A stretch of 64,000 nt of DNA from Erysipelotrichaceae bacterium (GTDB lineage Bacteria > Bacillota_I > Bacilli_A > RFN20 > CAG-826), in the NCBI GenBank assembly GCA_015059105.1, contig SVBB01000004.1:69144-133143 (forward strand), given 5' to 3'. Made by a program: the position numbers and the translations under genes. Positions 44,700 through 53,871 of the stretch are shown here, piece by piece (position 1 is the stretch's first letter; each line of letters opens with the position of its first letter). A model generated the notes under the pieces. It searched no databases and was not told where the DNA came from. It worked only from the letters and a program-made list of their open reading frames with translations.

Positions 44700-47294
44700 T
44701 TATTTTAATTTTTTTAATTTTTCTTCAATACGAGCAATGTTCTCACGATGGACTTGAAGTTTATTTTTTTCAAGTTCTACCTTTTCTTTAGGCGCTTTTT
44801 CTATGAAAGATGGATTATTGAGCATTTTCTCGCAGCGATTTGTCTCTTCTAGTTCTTTTTGCAGTTCTTTTTCAAGACGTTCAATAATTTCGCCAGCGTT
44901 CTCATTTGAAAGGATGATCATGTCTGCATCATCGTGGATGAATAATTCACCTTTTAAGGCAGATAAGTCTTCTTTGGAGAACTCGACATTAGAGAATGTA
45001 AAGCGGTTGAAATAAGTCGCGAAATCAGTGAATAAATCAATGTGATTATTGATCTTAATTTGTAAGGATAAAGATGGAGATAGTTTGTTTTCAATCTTGT
45101 AGTTTCTCACTTCTCTAATTAAATCGAATAAAAGGATAACTTGTTTATCACCTTTCTTATCGACGAGTTTTTTATCCACGACTGGATAACTTTCAAGCAT
45201 GATCGATTCTAAATGGATTGGCAAAGATTGATATAATTCTTCACCGATAAATGGAGTATATGGATAGATGAGTAAGATGATGTCTTTTAAACATTTGAAT
45301 AAGATTTGATAAGTGACTTCTTTCTTACTTTCATCATTGCCATTTAGAGAGACTTTGCTCATCTCTAGATACTGTCCACAGTAATCATCATAGACGAAAT
45401 TATAGAGGTGACCACTGGCGGCATTGAAGTCGTATTTATCCATATTTCTTTTAACCTTCTCTATCGTTTCATTGAGGCGGTTAATAATCCATTGGTCAAT
45501 CAAAGAGAACTCTTTTTTATTAAGTGGTTTTTCTTTAAAGTCTTCTGGTAAAACGCTTAAAACATAACGCGCGGAATTCCAGATTTTATTTAAATAGTTA
45601 CTAGATGCTTCAACACGTGATTCGATATAACGCATATCTTGTCCAGGTGTGGAATTAGTCGTCATAAAGTATCTTAAGGCATCCGCGCCATATTTCGCGA
45701 TGACGTCCATTGGATCAACGCCGTTACCAAGGGTTTTTGACATCTTTCTACCCTTTTCATCACGGATTAAGCCATGGATTAAGCAGTCTTCAAATGGTCT
45801 AACATTATTCATATGTAATGATTGGAAAATCATTCTAGATACCCAGAAGAAGATGATATCATAACCAGTCACTAAGCACTGGGTTGGGAAATAACGTTTG
45901 AAATCTTCAGTTTGATTTGGCCAGCCTAAAGTAGAGAACGGCCATAAAGCAGAAGAGAACCATGTATCTAAAACATCGTTTTCTTGTTCATAGTTTTCCA
46001 TATCTTTTGGAGGATCTATCGAAACCACTACTTCACCAGTATGCTTATTATAATAAGCAGGAATGCGGTGACCCCACCATAATTGACGGGAAATACACCA
46101 GTCTTCAATGTTGTTCATCCAGTTTGTGAAGGTCTTTTCAAAACGAGAAGGAACAAAATTCACTTTATCTTTCCCTTTTTGATTTTTTAAAGAAGCTTCT
46201 GCAAGTGGCTTCATCTTTACAAACCACTGTTTTGATAACATTGGTTCAACAACAGCGTCACTTCTTTCTGAGTGACCAACAGGGTGCACTATTTTTTCTT
46301 TTTTAATGAAATTACCGGCTTTTTCAATATCTTTTAATAATTCTTCACGACAGACGAATCTATCTAAGCCTTGGTATTTGCCGCATTTTTCATTCATCGT
46401 CGCATCTTTATTGAAGATGATTGGTTTTTCAAAACCATATTTTTCACCGATGATGAAGTCATTTGGGTCATGGGCAGGTGTACATTTCATCGCCCCTGTA
46501 CCAAATTCTACATCGACGTATTCATCGCCGATAATTGGAAGTTCGTCACCATTAGCAGGGTTGATGACTTTTTTACCAATGACATTAATATATCTTTTAT
46601 CTTTTGGATTGACGACGACACAGACATCGCCAAACATCGTTTCCGGTCTCGTTGTCGCCACTTCTAAATAACCACTGCCATCAGTGAGAGGATATTTAAA
46701 ATAATACATATATCCTTCATCATCTTTATGGATGACTTCGACGTTTGATAAAGCGGTTTGTTGGACTGGATCCCAGTTGATGATTCTTTCACCTTGATAG
46801 ATGAGTCCTTCATTATATAATTTGACGAAAACAGTTCTTACTGCATAGTTAAGACCTTCGTCAAGAGTAAATCTTTCGCGTGAATAATCGAGCATTAAGC
46901 CCATTGTTCGCCACTGATTATGAATGTTAGCGGCATATTCATCTTTCCATCCCCAAGCGGCTTTAAGGAAGTCTTCTCTAGAGATTTTAGTGACATCAAC
47001 ACCGTTTTTATATAGTTTCTCCATGACTTTGGCTTGGGTGGCAATACCCGCGTGATCCATTCCAGGAAGATATAAGACATCATATCCTAACATCTTTTTA
47101 TATCTGGCGATGATATCTTGAAGAGTGTTGTCCCAAGTATGGCCTAAATGTAATTTGCCAGTAACATTTGGAGGAGGAATGACAATTGTATATGGTTTTT
47201 TAGATGTATCACCAGCGGTGAAATATCCTTTTTCTAACCACTTGTCATATTTTCCTTCTTCGACTTTCTTTGGGTCATATCTTTTTTCTAGCAT
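44700..47294 (-). CDS. valS: Valyl-tRNA synthetase
   Basis: 864-aa class I synthetase. HIGH motif in PPPNVTGKLHLGHTWD, KMSKS as KMSKTLGNG, editing domain with TTRPETMFGD, and a C-terminal coiled coil (ENAGEIIERLEKELQKELEE to the end). Expression is controlled by a Val-specific T-box leader upstream. AGGAGG precedes the ATG. Confidence 0.97.
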   Translation of the reverse strand: MLEKRYDPKKVEEGKYDKWLEKGYFTAGDTSKKPYTIVIPPPNVTGKLHLGHTWDNTLQDIIARYKKMLGYDVLYLPGMDHAGIATQAKVMEKLYKNGVDVTKISREDFLKAAWGWKDEYAANIHNQWRTMGLMLDYSRERFTLDEGLNYAVRTVFVKLYNEGLIYQGERIINWDPVQQTALSNVEVIHKDDEGYMYYFKYPLTDGSGYLEVATTRPETMFGDVCVVVNPKDKRYINVIGKKVINPANGDELPIIGDEYVDVEFGTGAMKCTPAHDPNDFIIGEKYGFEKPIIFNKDATMNEKCGKYQGLDRFVCREELLKDIEKAGNFIKKEKIVHPVGHSERSDAVVEPMLSKQWFVKMKPLAEASLKNQKGKDKVNFVPSRFEKTFTNWMNNIEDWCISRQLWWGHRIPAYYNKHTGEVVVSIDPPKDMENYEQENDVLDTWFSSALWPFSTLGWPNQTEDFKRYFPTQCLVTGYDIIFFWVSRMIFQSLHMNNVRPFEDCLIHGLIRDEKGRKMSKTLGNGVDPMDVIAKYGADALRYFMTTNSTPGQDMRYIESRVEASSNYLNKIWNSARYVLSVLPEDFKEKPLNKKEFSLIDQWIINRLNETIEKVKRNMDKYDFNAASGHLYNFVYDDYCGQYLEMSKVSLNGNDESKKEVTYQILFKCLKDIILLIYPYTPFIGEELYQSLPIHLESIMLESYPVVDKKLVDKKGDKQVILLFDLIREVRNYKIENKLSPSLSLQIKINNHIDLFTDFATYFNRFTFSNVEFSKEDLSALKGELFIHDDADMIILSNENAGEIIERLEKELQKELEETNRCEKMLNNPSFIEKAPKEKVELEKNKLQVHRENIARIEEKLKKLK

Positions 47295-47306
47295 AAGCTT
47301 CCTCCT

Positions 47307-47505
47307 AAAATAAAAGCGTCCTATTTCTAAGGACGCATTGTTTTGCGCGGTACCACCTTAGTTCTAGATATAAATATCTAGCCCTTAATTAGATATATCC
47401 TCCTAAGCGACCCTTCATCCTCTCAATCAGTCGAACTTTCACCTATATCGACTCTCTAAGTGATTGAGAACTGGATTACTTCCTCTTAATCAACGGACTA
47501 TATTA
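47307..47505 (-). promoter_or_regulatory. T-box riboswitch of valS, specifier GUC
   Basis: The T-box sequence AAGGTGGTACCGCGC is at 47359-47345 on the minus strand. The terminator is GCGTCC/GGACGC (47336-47331 with 47321-47316) plus a T tract; the antiterminator can form by CTAAGG (47361-47356) with CCTTAG (47332-47327). Stem I carries AGAGAG and GGTGAAA loop features; the specifier is best read as GUC (47411-47409), a Val codon. Binding of uncharged tRNA-Val would favour antitermination. Confidence 0.93.
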
Positions 47506-47517
47506 TTTTTACAATAA

Positions 47518-49017
47518 TTAGAGATTGTGTTCAAGCAAAATATTTTTAATATATGAGATTGGTTCTTCTGTGACATCCACGCCGAGTTTCTTAAATGTAT
47601 TTAAGTCGACATCGGAGAGAATGTTAGAAGAATGAGCTTGTGCAGTGCGTAAATTTGGCAACTGCTTTAAAGCGATTTCCGCAAGCGGATTTGTGTTCGC
47701 TTGAATCGCTAAGGCGATAAGAGCTTCTTCCGCGTGTAGTCTTGGGTTGTTGTTATGAAGACCTTCGGTCTTAAGTTTGCTGATTGGCTCGATAACATTT
47801 GGAGAAATCAAGAATAATTTGTCATCGATATTTCCTAATGTTTTTAAAGCGTTGATTAATAAAGCGGCAGATGCACCTAAAATTGTACTTCTTCTCGCGG
47901 TGATGATTCTTCCATCGGGAAGTTCCATCGCCATCGCTGGTTCATGACTCTTTTCGTGTTTATCTAAAGCTGCTTTGACACACTTACGATTCATTGGAGT
48001 GCAACCAACTTGATTCATCAATAATTCAATCTTATTGACTGTTGAATCTTTAAACCTTCCTAAGAAGACATTCTTTTGCACCTCGTAATAACGACGGACA
48101 ATCTCTCTTTTAGAGGCATTACATGCCGCATCATCATCGATGATCGCGTAGCCTGCCATATTAACACCCATATCAGTTGGTGATTGATATGGAGAAGAAC
48201 CATAGATTTGGTTGAATATCGATTTTAAAAGTGGGAATGTTTCAACATCGCGGTTATAGTTAACAGCTTGTTCGCCATACGCTTCTAAATGATATGGGTC
48301 GATCATATTGACATCATCGAGGTCCACTGTCGCGGCTTCATAAGCAAGATTAACCGGATGCTTAAGAGGAATATTCCAAATTGGGAATGTTTCATATTTT
48401 GCATATCCAGATTTAATTCCTCTTACAGAATCTAAATATAATTGTGATAAACAAGTTGCCATCTTACCGCTTCCTGGGCCAGGAGCAGTCACGACCACTA
48501 AAGGACGTGTTGTTTTAATATAGTCATTTCTTCCAAGACCATCTTTAGAAAGAATTAAGTCAACATTTTGTGGATATCCATTGATTTGGTAATGTTTATA
48601 CATCTTGATGCCACTATTTTTGAGTTTCTTTTCAAATTCATCGATAGCGGGAGACTTCTCATAGAATGAGACGACGACAGAATTGACTTTTAAACCGAGT
48701 CTTAAAAAAGCAGTGATCAACCTTTCCACTTCCGCGGAATAAGAAATGCCGATATCTCCTCTCACTTTATTAGAGACGATATCTTTGCAGTTCACGGTGA
48801 TGACGATTTCAGCTTTTTCTTTCAAAGAAAGAAGCAAATGAATTTTTGCATTGGGGGCAAATCCTGGGAGAACACGTGAGGCGTGATAGTCATCGAAAAG
48901 TTTACCACCGAATTCGAGGTAAAGCTTTTTATCATACATTGCGATTCTATCTAAAATCGCTTTTTTTTGAATTTCTAAATATTTGTCGTTATCAAACGCC
49001 TGTCTCAGCACTCCCAT
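47518..49017 (-). CDS. DUF1846 family protein
   Basis: 499 aa. The family is recognisable by its N terminus (MGVLRQAFDNDKYLEIQK) and by KLYLEFGGKLFDDYHASRVLPGF, GPGSGKMATCLSQLYLD, and EEALIALAIQANTNP. The P-loop-like GPGSGK (residues ~180) suggests nucleotide binding. Function is unknown. It follows prs by 14 bp, with AGGAGC as ribosome binding site. Confidence 0.88.
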   Translation of the reverse strand: MGVLRQAFDNDKYLEIQKKAILDRIAMYDKKLYLEFGGKLFDDYHASRVLPGFAPNAKIHLLLSLKEKAEIVITVNCKDIVSNKVRGDIGISYSAEVERLITAFLRLGLKVNSVVVSFYEKSPAIDEFEKKLKNSGIKMYKHYQINGYPQNVDLILSKDGLGRNDYIKTTRPLVVVTAPGPGSGKMATCLSQLYLDSVRGIKSGYAKYETFPIWNIPLKHPVNLAYEAATVDLDDVNMIDPYHLEAYGEQAVNYNRDVETFPLLKSIFNQIYGSSPYQSPTDMGVNMAGYAIIDDDAACNASKREIVRRYYEVQKNVFLGRFKDSTVNKIELLMNQVGCTPMNRKCVKAALDKHEKSHEPAMAMELPDGRIITARRSTILGASAALLINALKTLGNIDDKLFLISPNVIEPISKLKTEGLHNNNPRLHAEEALIALAIQANTNPLAEIALKQLPNLRTAQAHSSNILSDVDLNTFKKLGVDVTEEPISYIKNILLEHNL

Positions 49018-49031
49018 ATTTTGCTCCTATT

Positions 49032-50027
49032 TTATTCTTCGTCGTCGTTATTGTTGCTTTCAAATAGAGGCTTTTCAAAATTTTGATGCGCTTCGGAAAG
49101 CGATGTACCAAGTTCTAATGCCTTGATGATGTTAGCCATCATTGGAGCAAGTGGTAATACTTCGATTTTATCGATTTGTTTTTCTAAAGGTAATGGAATA
49201 GAATCAGTGATCACTAATTTTTCAATTGCAGAATATTGAATCTTTGTGACCGCATCTCTAGATAAAATACCATGTGTAATGGCCGCGAAGACGCGTTTTG
49301 CACCTAATTCCTTAAGTTTATTCGCGGCAGCGCATAAAGTGCCAGCAGTATCCGCGATATCATCGACAATGATACAAGTCTTATCTTTGATATCACCGAC
49401 AATACCGATGACTTCGGCTTTATTTGGTTCTGGTCTACGTTTATCGATGATGGCGATAGGCGCATTCATCTTCGCTGCTAAGCGGGATGTGCGGGTCACA
49501 CCACCATGGTCTGGAGAAACGCAGACGACGTTTTCTAAATGTAAATTTGAGAAATAATTATAGAATAATGGCATCGCAGAGACGTCATCAACAGGGATGT
49601 TGAAGAAACCTTGAATCTGGGAAGCATGCAAATCAGTACAAATGATTTTATTCGCACCTGCAGTTGTTAATAAGTCCGCGACTAATTTAGCAGAAATTGG
49701 TTGTCTTGCTTTCGCTTTTCTATCTTGTCTAGCATAACCGAAATAAGGCATGATCAAAGTGATGCTTCTCGCGCTTGCTCTTTTACAAGCATCGCAGCAA
49801 AGTAACACTTCCATAAGTCTTTCAGTAACTGGTGAACAAGTTGATTGGATGATATAGATATTATCACCACGGAAGGATTTTTCTCCTTCGAAGATCATTT
49901 CGCCATCCGCGAAGTGAGTGACGTGACTTGGGAGGATTTCCACTCCTAAGATTTCAGAAATCTCTTTAGTCATTTTTTCATTCGCGCTAAGAGAAATAAG
50001 TTTTAATCTATTTAAATTCTTTGCCAT
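49032..50027 (-). CDS. prs: Ribose-phosphate pyrophosphokinase
   Basis: 331 aa. PRPP synthase: PYFGYARQDRKAKARQPISAKL, DLHASQIQGFF (metal/ATP site), CVSPDHGGVTR, and the ribose-5-phosphate loop IVDDIADTAGTL. Supplies PRPP to Upp, Xpt, PyrR-regulated and NAD pathways, several of which are encoded around it. Has an AAGGA site. Confidence 0.97.
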   Translation of the reverse strand: MAKNLNRLKLISLSANEKMTKEISEILGVEILPSHVTHFADGEMIFEGEKSFRGDNIYIIQSTCSPVTERLMEVLLCCDACKRASARSITLIMPYFGYARQDRKAKARQPISAKLVADLLTTAGANKIICTDLHASQIQGFFNIPVDDVSAMPLFYNYFSNLHLENVVCVSPDHGGVTRTSRLAAKMNAPIAIIDKRRPEPNKAEVIGIVGDIKDKTCIIVDDIADTAGTLCAAANKLKELGAKRVFAAITHGILSRDAVTKIQYSAIEKLVITDSIPLPLEKQIDKIEVLPLAPMMANIIKALELGTSLSEAHQNFEKPLFESNNNDDEE

Positions 50028-50046
50028 ATATGATATTCCTTAGTAA

Positions 50047-50068
50047 AAATAAGGGAAAACCCTTATTT
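50047..50068 (-). terminator. Intrinsic terminator of upp
   Basis: AATAAGGG and CCCTTATT with a TTTT loop, then TTTAC on the minus strand. It separates upp from prs. Confidence 0.75.
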
Positions 50069-50072
50069 ATAT

Positions 50073-50723
50073 TTATTTTACAGTACCGAAAGTACGGTCA
50101 CCACAGTCACCTAAGCCTGGGCAAATGTAAGCGTCATCGTTGAGTTCTCTATCAACAACACCGCAGAAGACTTCAACATCTGGATGTGCTTCACAGAAAG
50201 CTTTGACACCTTCTGGTGCAGCGATGATGCAGATAAATGTGATCTTTTGTGCGCCATGTTTTCTTAAGATTTCCACTGCGCCCATTGCTGAACCACCTGT
50301 CGCGAGCATTGGGTCGATTAAATAGACATGTCTATCGCAGATATCTCCTGGGAGTTTGCAGTAATATTCAACTGGTTTTTTAGTTTCTTCATCACGATAT
50401 AAACCGATATGACCACATGTGGCGCCTGGAACGAGTTCGAGCATACCATCTTCCATTCCAAGACCAGCTCTTAAGATTGGGACGAAGCATAATTTCTTTC
50501 TAGAGATGCTTGGTTGCCAAGTCTTTTCGATTGGAGTTTCGATTTCTCTTAAGTGAGTTGGTAAATCTCTTAAAGCTTCATATCCTTCAATGAAGGCGAT
50601 TTCTTTAACGATTTGACGAAATTCATTAGTTTTTGTATCCTTTTCTCTTAGTTTTGTAATTTTGTGTTTGAGTAAAGGATGATCAATTTCATGAAAGTTT
50701 GTGTATTTGCTAATATCAATCAT
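50073..50723 (-). CDS. upp: Uracil phosphoribosyltransferase
   Basis: 216 aa. PRPP loop [20 protein letters not shown] and the uracil site [16 protein letters not shown] at the C terminus. Converts uracil and PRPP to UMP, working with the permease UraA at 52.2 kb. Monocistronic, divergent from pyrR. Confidence 0.97.
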   Translation of the reverse strand: MIDISKYTNFHEIDHPLLKHKITKLREKDTKTNEFRQIVKEIAFIEGYEALRDLPTHLREIETPIEKTWQPSISRKKLCFVPILRAGLGMEDGMLELVPGATCGHIGLYRDEETKKPVEYYCKLPGDICDRHVYLIDPMLATGGSAMGAVEILRKHGAQKITFICIIAAPEGVKAFCEAHPDVEVFCGVVDRELNDDAYICPGLGDCGDRTFGTVK

Positions 50724-50853
50724 AATGTTATACCTCGATAACTATATTATCTAAAAAACCCTAATTATTAAATAATTATTTTCATTAATTTTTCTCTTTA
50801 TATTATCTTTTTAACCTATTAATGTTTATGTAAAAACAAATAAATAATATTTA

Positions 50854-50882
50854 TTTAAAAAGATTTATGGTTATGTTTTAAT
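50854..50882 (+). promoter_or_regulatory. pyrR promoter, leaderless layout
   Basis: TTTAAA (50854-50859), 17-bp spacer, TTTAAT (50877-50882, 5 of 6), then 6 nt to the ATG at 50889. No Shine-Dalgarno is present. Confidence 0.5.
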
Positions 50883-50888
50883 AGTATT

Positions 50889-51425
50889 ATGAAATTCAAA
50901 ACACAAATCCTTGATGAAGTTGGTCTAAATCGTGCGATTAAAAGACTATCTCATGAAATTATTGAACATAATAACGGGGTAGATAATATCGTCTTAGTCG
51001 GTATTAAAACTAGAGGGGTTCCTTTTGCGAAACAATTACAGGCTAATTTATTAGCCTTAGAAAATATCATGGTCCCTATAGAAGAACTTGATATTACTTT
51101 GTATCGCGATGATTTATCGGAATTAAATATCGAACCAATGCTCAATAAAGATAGTATTCTTTCTAATACTACCGGGAAAATTGTCATCCTCTGTGACGAT
51201 GTTGTTTATACTGGAAGAACATGTCGCGCTGCTATTGATGCGGTGATGAAACACGGCCGTCCTAAAAATATCCAATTTGCTGTTTTAGTAGACCGTGGGC
51301 ATCGCGAACTCCCAATACGCGCAGATTATATTGGGAAGAATATACCAACCAGCAAACAAGAAGTTGTCGCTGTTAAATTTAAAGAAGTCGATGGAAATAG
51401 CGGCATCGACTTATATGAATTATAA
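50889..51425 (+). CDS. pyrR: PyrR, pyrimidine operon RNA-binding regulator / UPRTase homologue
   Basis: 178 aa. PRPP loop VILCDDVVYTGRTCRAAIDA and VGIKTRGVPFAKQL, together with DITLYRDD, define PyrR rather than Upp. In Bacilli it binds pyr mRNA in response to UMP and promotes attenuation. No de novo pyr genes are in the window, so targets are elsewhere; the uraA leader has no obvious PyrR box. Overlaps the convergent PIN gene by 6 bp. Confidence 0.92.
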   Translation: MKFKTQILDEVGLNRAIKRLSHEIIEHNNGVDNIVLVGIKTRGVPFAKQLQANLLALENIMVPIEELDITLYRDDLSELNIEPMLNKDSILSNTTGKIVILCDDVVYTGRTCRAAIDAVMKHGRPKNIQFAVLVDRGHRELPIRADYIGKNIPTSKQEVVAVKFKEVDGNSGIDLYEL

Positions 51426-51851
51426 TTTTCCTGTATTTTCAATTATTTGATTGAAATAATCGGGCGTCCAAACTGGGATTCCAGCTTTTTCATAATCTTT
51501 TATATTGTTCGTTACAATTAAATCTAATAATTCTCTTTTTGCCGATTCAACCAGTAAAGCATCTTCATAATCTTTTATATCTGAATATAATGCTTCTATC
51601 GCATCGCTTTTCGATAAATCAATCATCTTTTGACATAATGAATAAGCTTTTGCTTGCGCTTCTTTGCCCTTGGACTGACTATGAAACTGTTTTGATGCAA
51701 TATAGCCAATATCTCTCATAGACATTGCTGACAAAAATACCTTTGATTGTGAAATATAGGCATTTATGAAAAACCTTTTGGCTATTTCTGATTGCTCTCC
51801 ACGGTCAAGTAGAAAATCAAGATATACATTAGTATCAACGAGTATGTACAT
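51420..51851 (-). CDS. PIN-domain toxin (VapC-like)
   Basis: 143 aa. Acidic catalytic positions: Asp6 and Asp11 in LVDTNVYLDFLLDRGE, the Glu in KSDAIEALY, and DYEDALLVESAKRELLDLIVTNN. PIN toxins are Mg2+-dependent RNases. It starts inside the end of the Phd-type antitoxin gene (17-bp overlap). Convergent with pyrR. Confidence 0.87.
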   Translation of the reverse strand: MYILVDTNVYLDFLLDRGEQSEIAKRFFINAYISQSKVFLSAMSMRDIGYIASKQFHSQSKGKEAQAKAYSLCQKMIDLSKSDAIEALYSDIKDYEDALLVESAKRELLDLIVTNNIKDYEKAGIPVWTPDYFNQIIENTGKL

Positions 51852-52077
51852 ATTTTTCTTCCAGTGCTGTCTTTAATACTTTATCGTAATCAATATTAGA
51901 ATCCACTTTGCCTAAAGAACCCGCTAATTCTTCAATTAATAAAAGTCTTTGTTTTTCTGGATTAGTTAAGACGGTTATCACTTCACCGTTTTTAGTGACA
52001 TATACATATTCTTTTTTAGATAATTCTAAATAATGACTTAAATTATTTTTTAATTCTGTAGCAGTTACATAGCACAT
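51835..52077 (-). CDS. Phd/YefM-family antitoxin
   Basis: 80 aa from the ATG at 52077, which has GAGG at 8-nt spacing. MCYVTATELKNNLSHYLELS and YVYVTKNGEVITVLTNPEK are the Phd/YefM DNA-binding fold; the C-terminal ~30 residues (IDYDKVLKTALEEKY) should wrap the toxin. An upstream in-frame ATG (15 codons earlier) would extend into the operator and is less likely. Three evenly spaced TGTACA repeats lie just upstream. Confidence 0.87.
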   Translation of the reverse strand: MCYVTATELKNNLSHYLELSKKEYVYVTKNGEVITVLTNPEKQRLLLIEELAGSLGKVDSNIDYDKVLKTALEEKYVHTR

Positions 52078-52090
52078 AACGCAATCCTCT

Positions 52091-52159
52091 TTTGTACATT
52101 CATATATTAATATTTTGTACATTTATTTACAATATCTATGTACATTTTGTTTATAATAA
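52091..52159 (-). promoter_or_regulatory. Operator array: three TGTACA repeats with a 23-bp period
   Basis: TGTACA palindromes start at 52093, 52116 and 52139, each in a 23-bp unit beginning T(T/A)TGTACATT. They surround likely -35/-10 elements of the antitoxin promoter (TTGTAA-N17-TAATAT on the minus strand). Confidence 0.65.
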
Positions 52160-52179
52160 AAGACCAGCATACGCTGGTC
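52156..52179 (-). terminator. Intrinsic terminator of uraA
   Basis: GACCAGC (52162-52168), ATAC, GCTGGTC (52173-52179), with TTTTATTA on the minus strand. Confidence 0.8.
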
Positions 52180-52204
52180 ATTTATCTATTTGTTAGGAAG
52201 ATTA

Positions 52205-53614
52205 TTATTCTTCAGTTTTGTTTTCAACAGCTGGAGTTTCTTCCTTTTTGCCACGGTTCACTAAGACGTTAGTGAGAATGCCAAGGATTAAGGAAGAGGC
52301 AACTGATGTGATTGTAACTTCACCGTTAAGACCGAAGCTTACAGCCATTCCACCGACACCGCAGATTAAGATGACGGAGACAACGAATAAGTTTCTGTTA
52401 TCGCCGAGGTCGATTTCTTTAATCATCTTTAAGCCGGAGACAGCGATGAAGCCGTAAAGGGCAATACAGACACCACCCATAACGCAGCTTGGAATTGTGC
52501 TGAGTAAGAGTGAGAATGGTAAGATGAAGCTTAAGACAATGGCCATTAATGCAGTTGTGAAGATTGTTCTTACAGAAGCATTGCCAGAGATAGCGACACA
52601 ACCGACGGATTCACCGTATGTAGTGTTACAAGCACCACCGAAGAAAGCGCCAGCGATAGAACCAACACCATCACCTAACAAAGTTCTGTGAAGTCCTGGA
52701 TCTTCGAGTAAGTCGTGTTCGATGATTGAGGATAAGTTTTTGTGGTCTGCGACATGTTCAGCGAAGACAACGAATGCCACTGGAACATAAGCTGCTAATA
52801 AAGTCACAATGTAAGTACCATTAAATCCGCTTAAATCACCTGTGAAAGCTTTGATGAATGTGAAATCTGGATACCATTTGCTCCAATCGGCTTGGGCAAA
52901 TTTTTCAAAGTTGATGATTCTCATCGCTAAGAATTCTGGTGAATTACCAGCATAGCTGATGGCTGTAAAGATAGAAGCAACTGCATAACCAGCACCGATA
53001 CCGATGATGAATGGAATCATTTTGACCATCTTTTTGCCATAGACTGAGCAAGCGATAGTCGTGAATAAAGTGACTAAGCCACAAGTTAAGCCGACATAAG
53101 TAGTTGCACCACTCACTTCAGCAGAGCCTGCTAAATAAGAACCAGTTAAGGTATCTCCGACGGCGTTACCGGCTAATGATAAACCGATGATAGCCACAGT
53201 TGGACCAATGACCACTGCTGGCATTAATTTATTAAGCCATCCGACACCGAATTTCTTAACTAATAAAGCTATAATGACGTAAACAAGACCAGCAAATGTA
53301 GCACCGATGATTAAACCTAAGTAACCAACTGCCATACTTGCTGCACCAGCAAAGGCTGAAATCATTGAACCTAAGAAGGCGAATGAGCTGCCTAAGAAAA
53401 CTGGGCTTTTGAATTTTGTGAATAATAAGTAAACTAATGTACCAACACCAGCGCCAAATAAAGCACCAGATTGAGATAATTCTGAGCCAACCGCACCATT
53501 GACGATGACTGGAACGACGATTGTCGCAGCCATAATCGCTAATAATTGTTGAAGTGCGAAAACTAATGTTTTACCCCATGATGGTTTGTCGCTTACTCCA
53601 TAAACGAGTTTCAT
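52205..53614 (-). CDS. uraA: Uracil permease (NCS2 family)
   Basis: 469 aa, about 14 membrane segments. The uracil-type signature ACNTTYGESVGCVAISG is close to the UraA/PyrP motif (TTYGENIGV); the N terminus has a QQLLAIMAATIVVPVIV helix. Imports uracil for Upp. Short acidic C-terminal tail. Preceded by GGGAGGA and a long leader with an attenuator-like hairpin. Xanthine permease is an alternative, but the YGE motif favours uracil. Confidence 0.88.
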   Translation of the reverse strand: MKLVYGVSDKPSWGKTLVFALQQLLAIMAATIVVPVIVNGAVGSELSQSGALFGAGVGTLVYLLFTKFKSPVFLGSSFAFLGSMISAFAGAASMAVGYLGLIIGATFAGLVYVIIALLVKKFGVGWLNKLMPAVVIGPTVAIIGLSLAGNAVGDTLTGSYLAGSAEVSGATTYVGLTCGLVTLFTTIACSVYGKKMVKMIPFIIGIGAGYAVASIFTAISYAGNSPEFLAMRIINFEKFAQADWSKWYPDFTFIKAFTGDLSGFNGTYIVTLLAAYVPVAFVVFAEHVADHKNLSSIIEHDLLEDPGLHRTLLGDGVGSIAGAFFGGACNTTYGESVGCVAISGNASVRTIFTTALMAIVLSFILPFSLLLSTIPSCVMGGVCIALYGFIAVSGLKMIKEIDLGDNRNLFVVSVILICGVGGMAVSFGLNGEVTITSVASSLILGILTNVLVNRGKKEETPAVENKTEE

Positions 53615-53742
53615 AATCTTCCTCCCTTTTCGTTTATTTGACCTAAAGAAACGCCTACCCGTGATATCGAGTAGGCGTAATAGTCTTAACTAATGTATAG
53701 ATGTTTTCGCTCTTGTCGATATCTCGTATCGTCTTAAAGATC
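53615..53742 (-). promoter_or_regulatory. uraA leader with candidate attenuator
   Basis: A 128-nt leader. A terminator-like hairpin ACGCCTAC/GTAGGCGT (arms at 53678-53671 and 53658-53651) is followed by TTTCTTT. Its loop (TCGATATC, 53670-53663) is complementary over 8 nt to an upstream GATATCGA (53723-53716), which itself sits in another possible hairpin. This suggests competing folds; no known riboswitch family or PyrR box is recognisable. Confidence 0.5.
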
Positions 53743-53748
53743 GTAATT

Positions 53749-53777
53749 AGTTTAGAGAATTAATTGATCGCTGTCAA
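53749..53777 (-). promoter_or_regulatory. uraA promoter
   Basis: Perfect TTGACA (53777-53772), 17-bp spacer, TAAACT (53754-53749). Confidence 0.7.
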
Positions 53778-53825
53778 CTAATTATTTATATTTTTTGAAA
53801 AATGTGAATAACTTATGATTGAAGA

Positions 53826-53849
53826 AAAAGAAAAGAGATAAATCTCTTT
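53826..53849 (-). terminator. Intrinsic terminator of relBE
   Basis: AAAGAGA (53832-53838), TAAA loop, TCTCTTT (53843-53849); followed on the minus strand by TCTTTTTC. Confidence 0.65.
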
Positions 53850-53871
53850 GGTTATTTAATTGCATCATTAT

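Noticed and set aside
50724-50888. PyrR-binding loop in the upp-pyrR intergenic region
   Set aside because: The region is AT-rich with no PyrR-type stem-loop consensus, and pyrR appears to have no leader at all.
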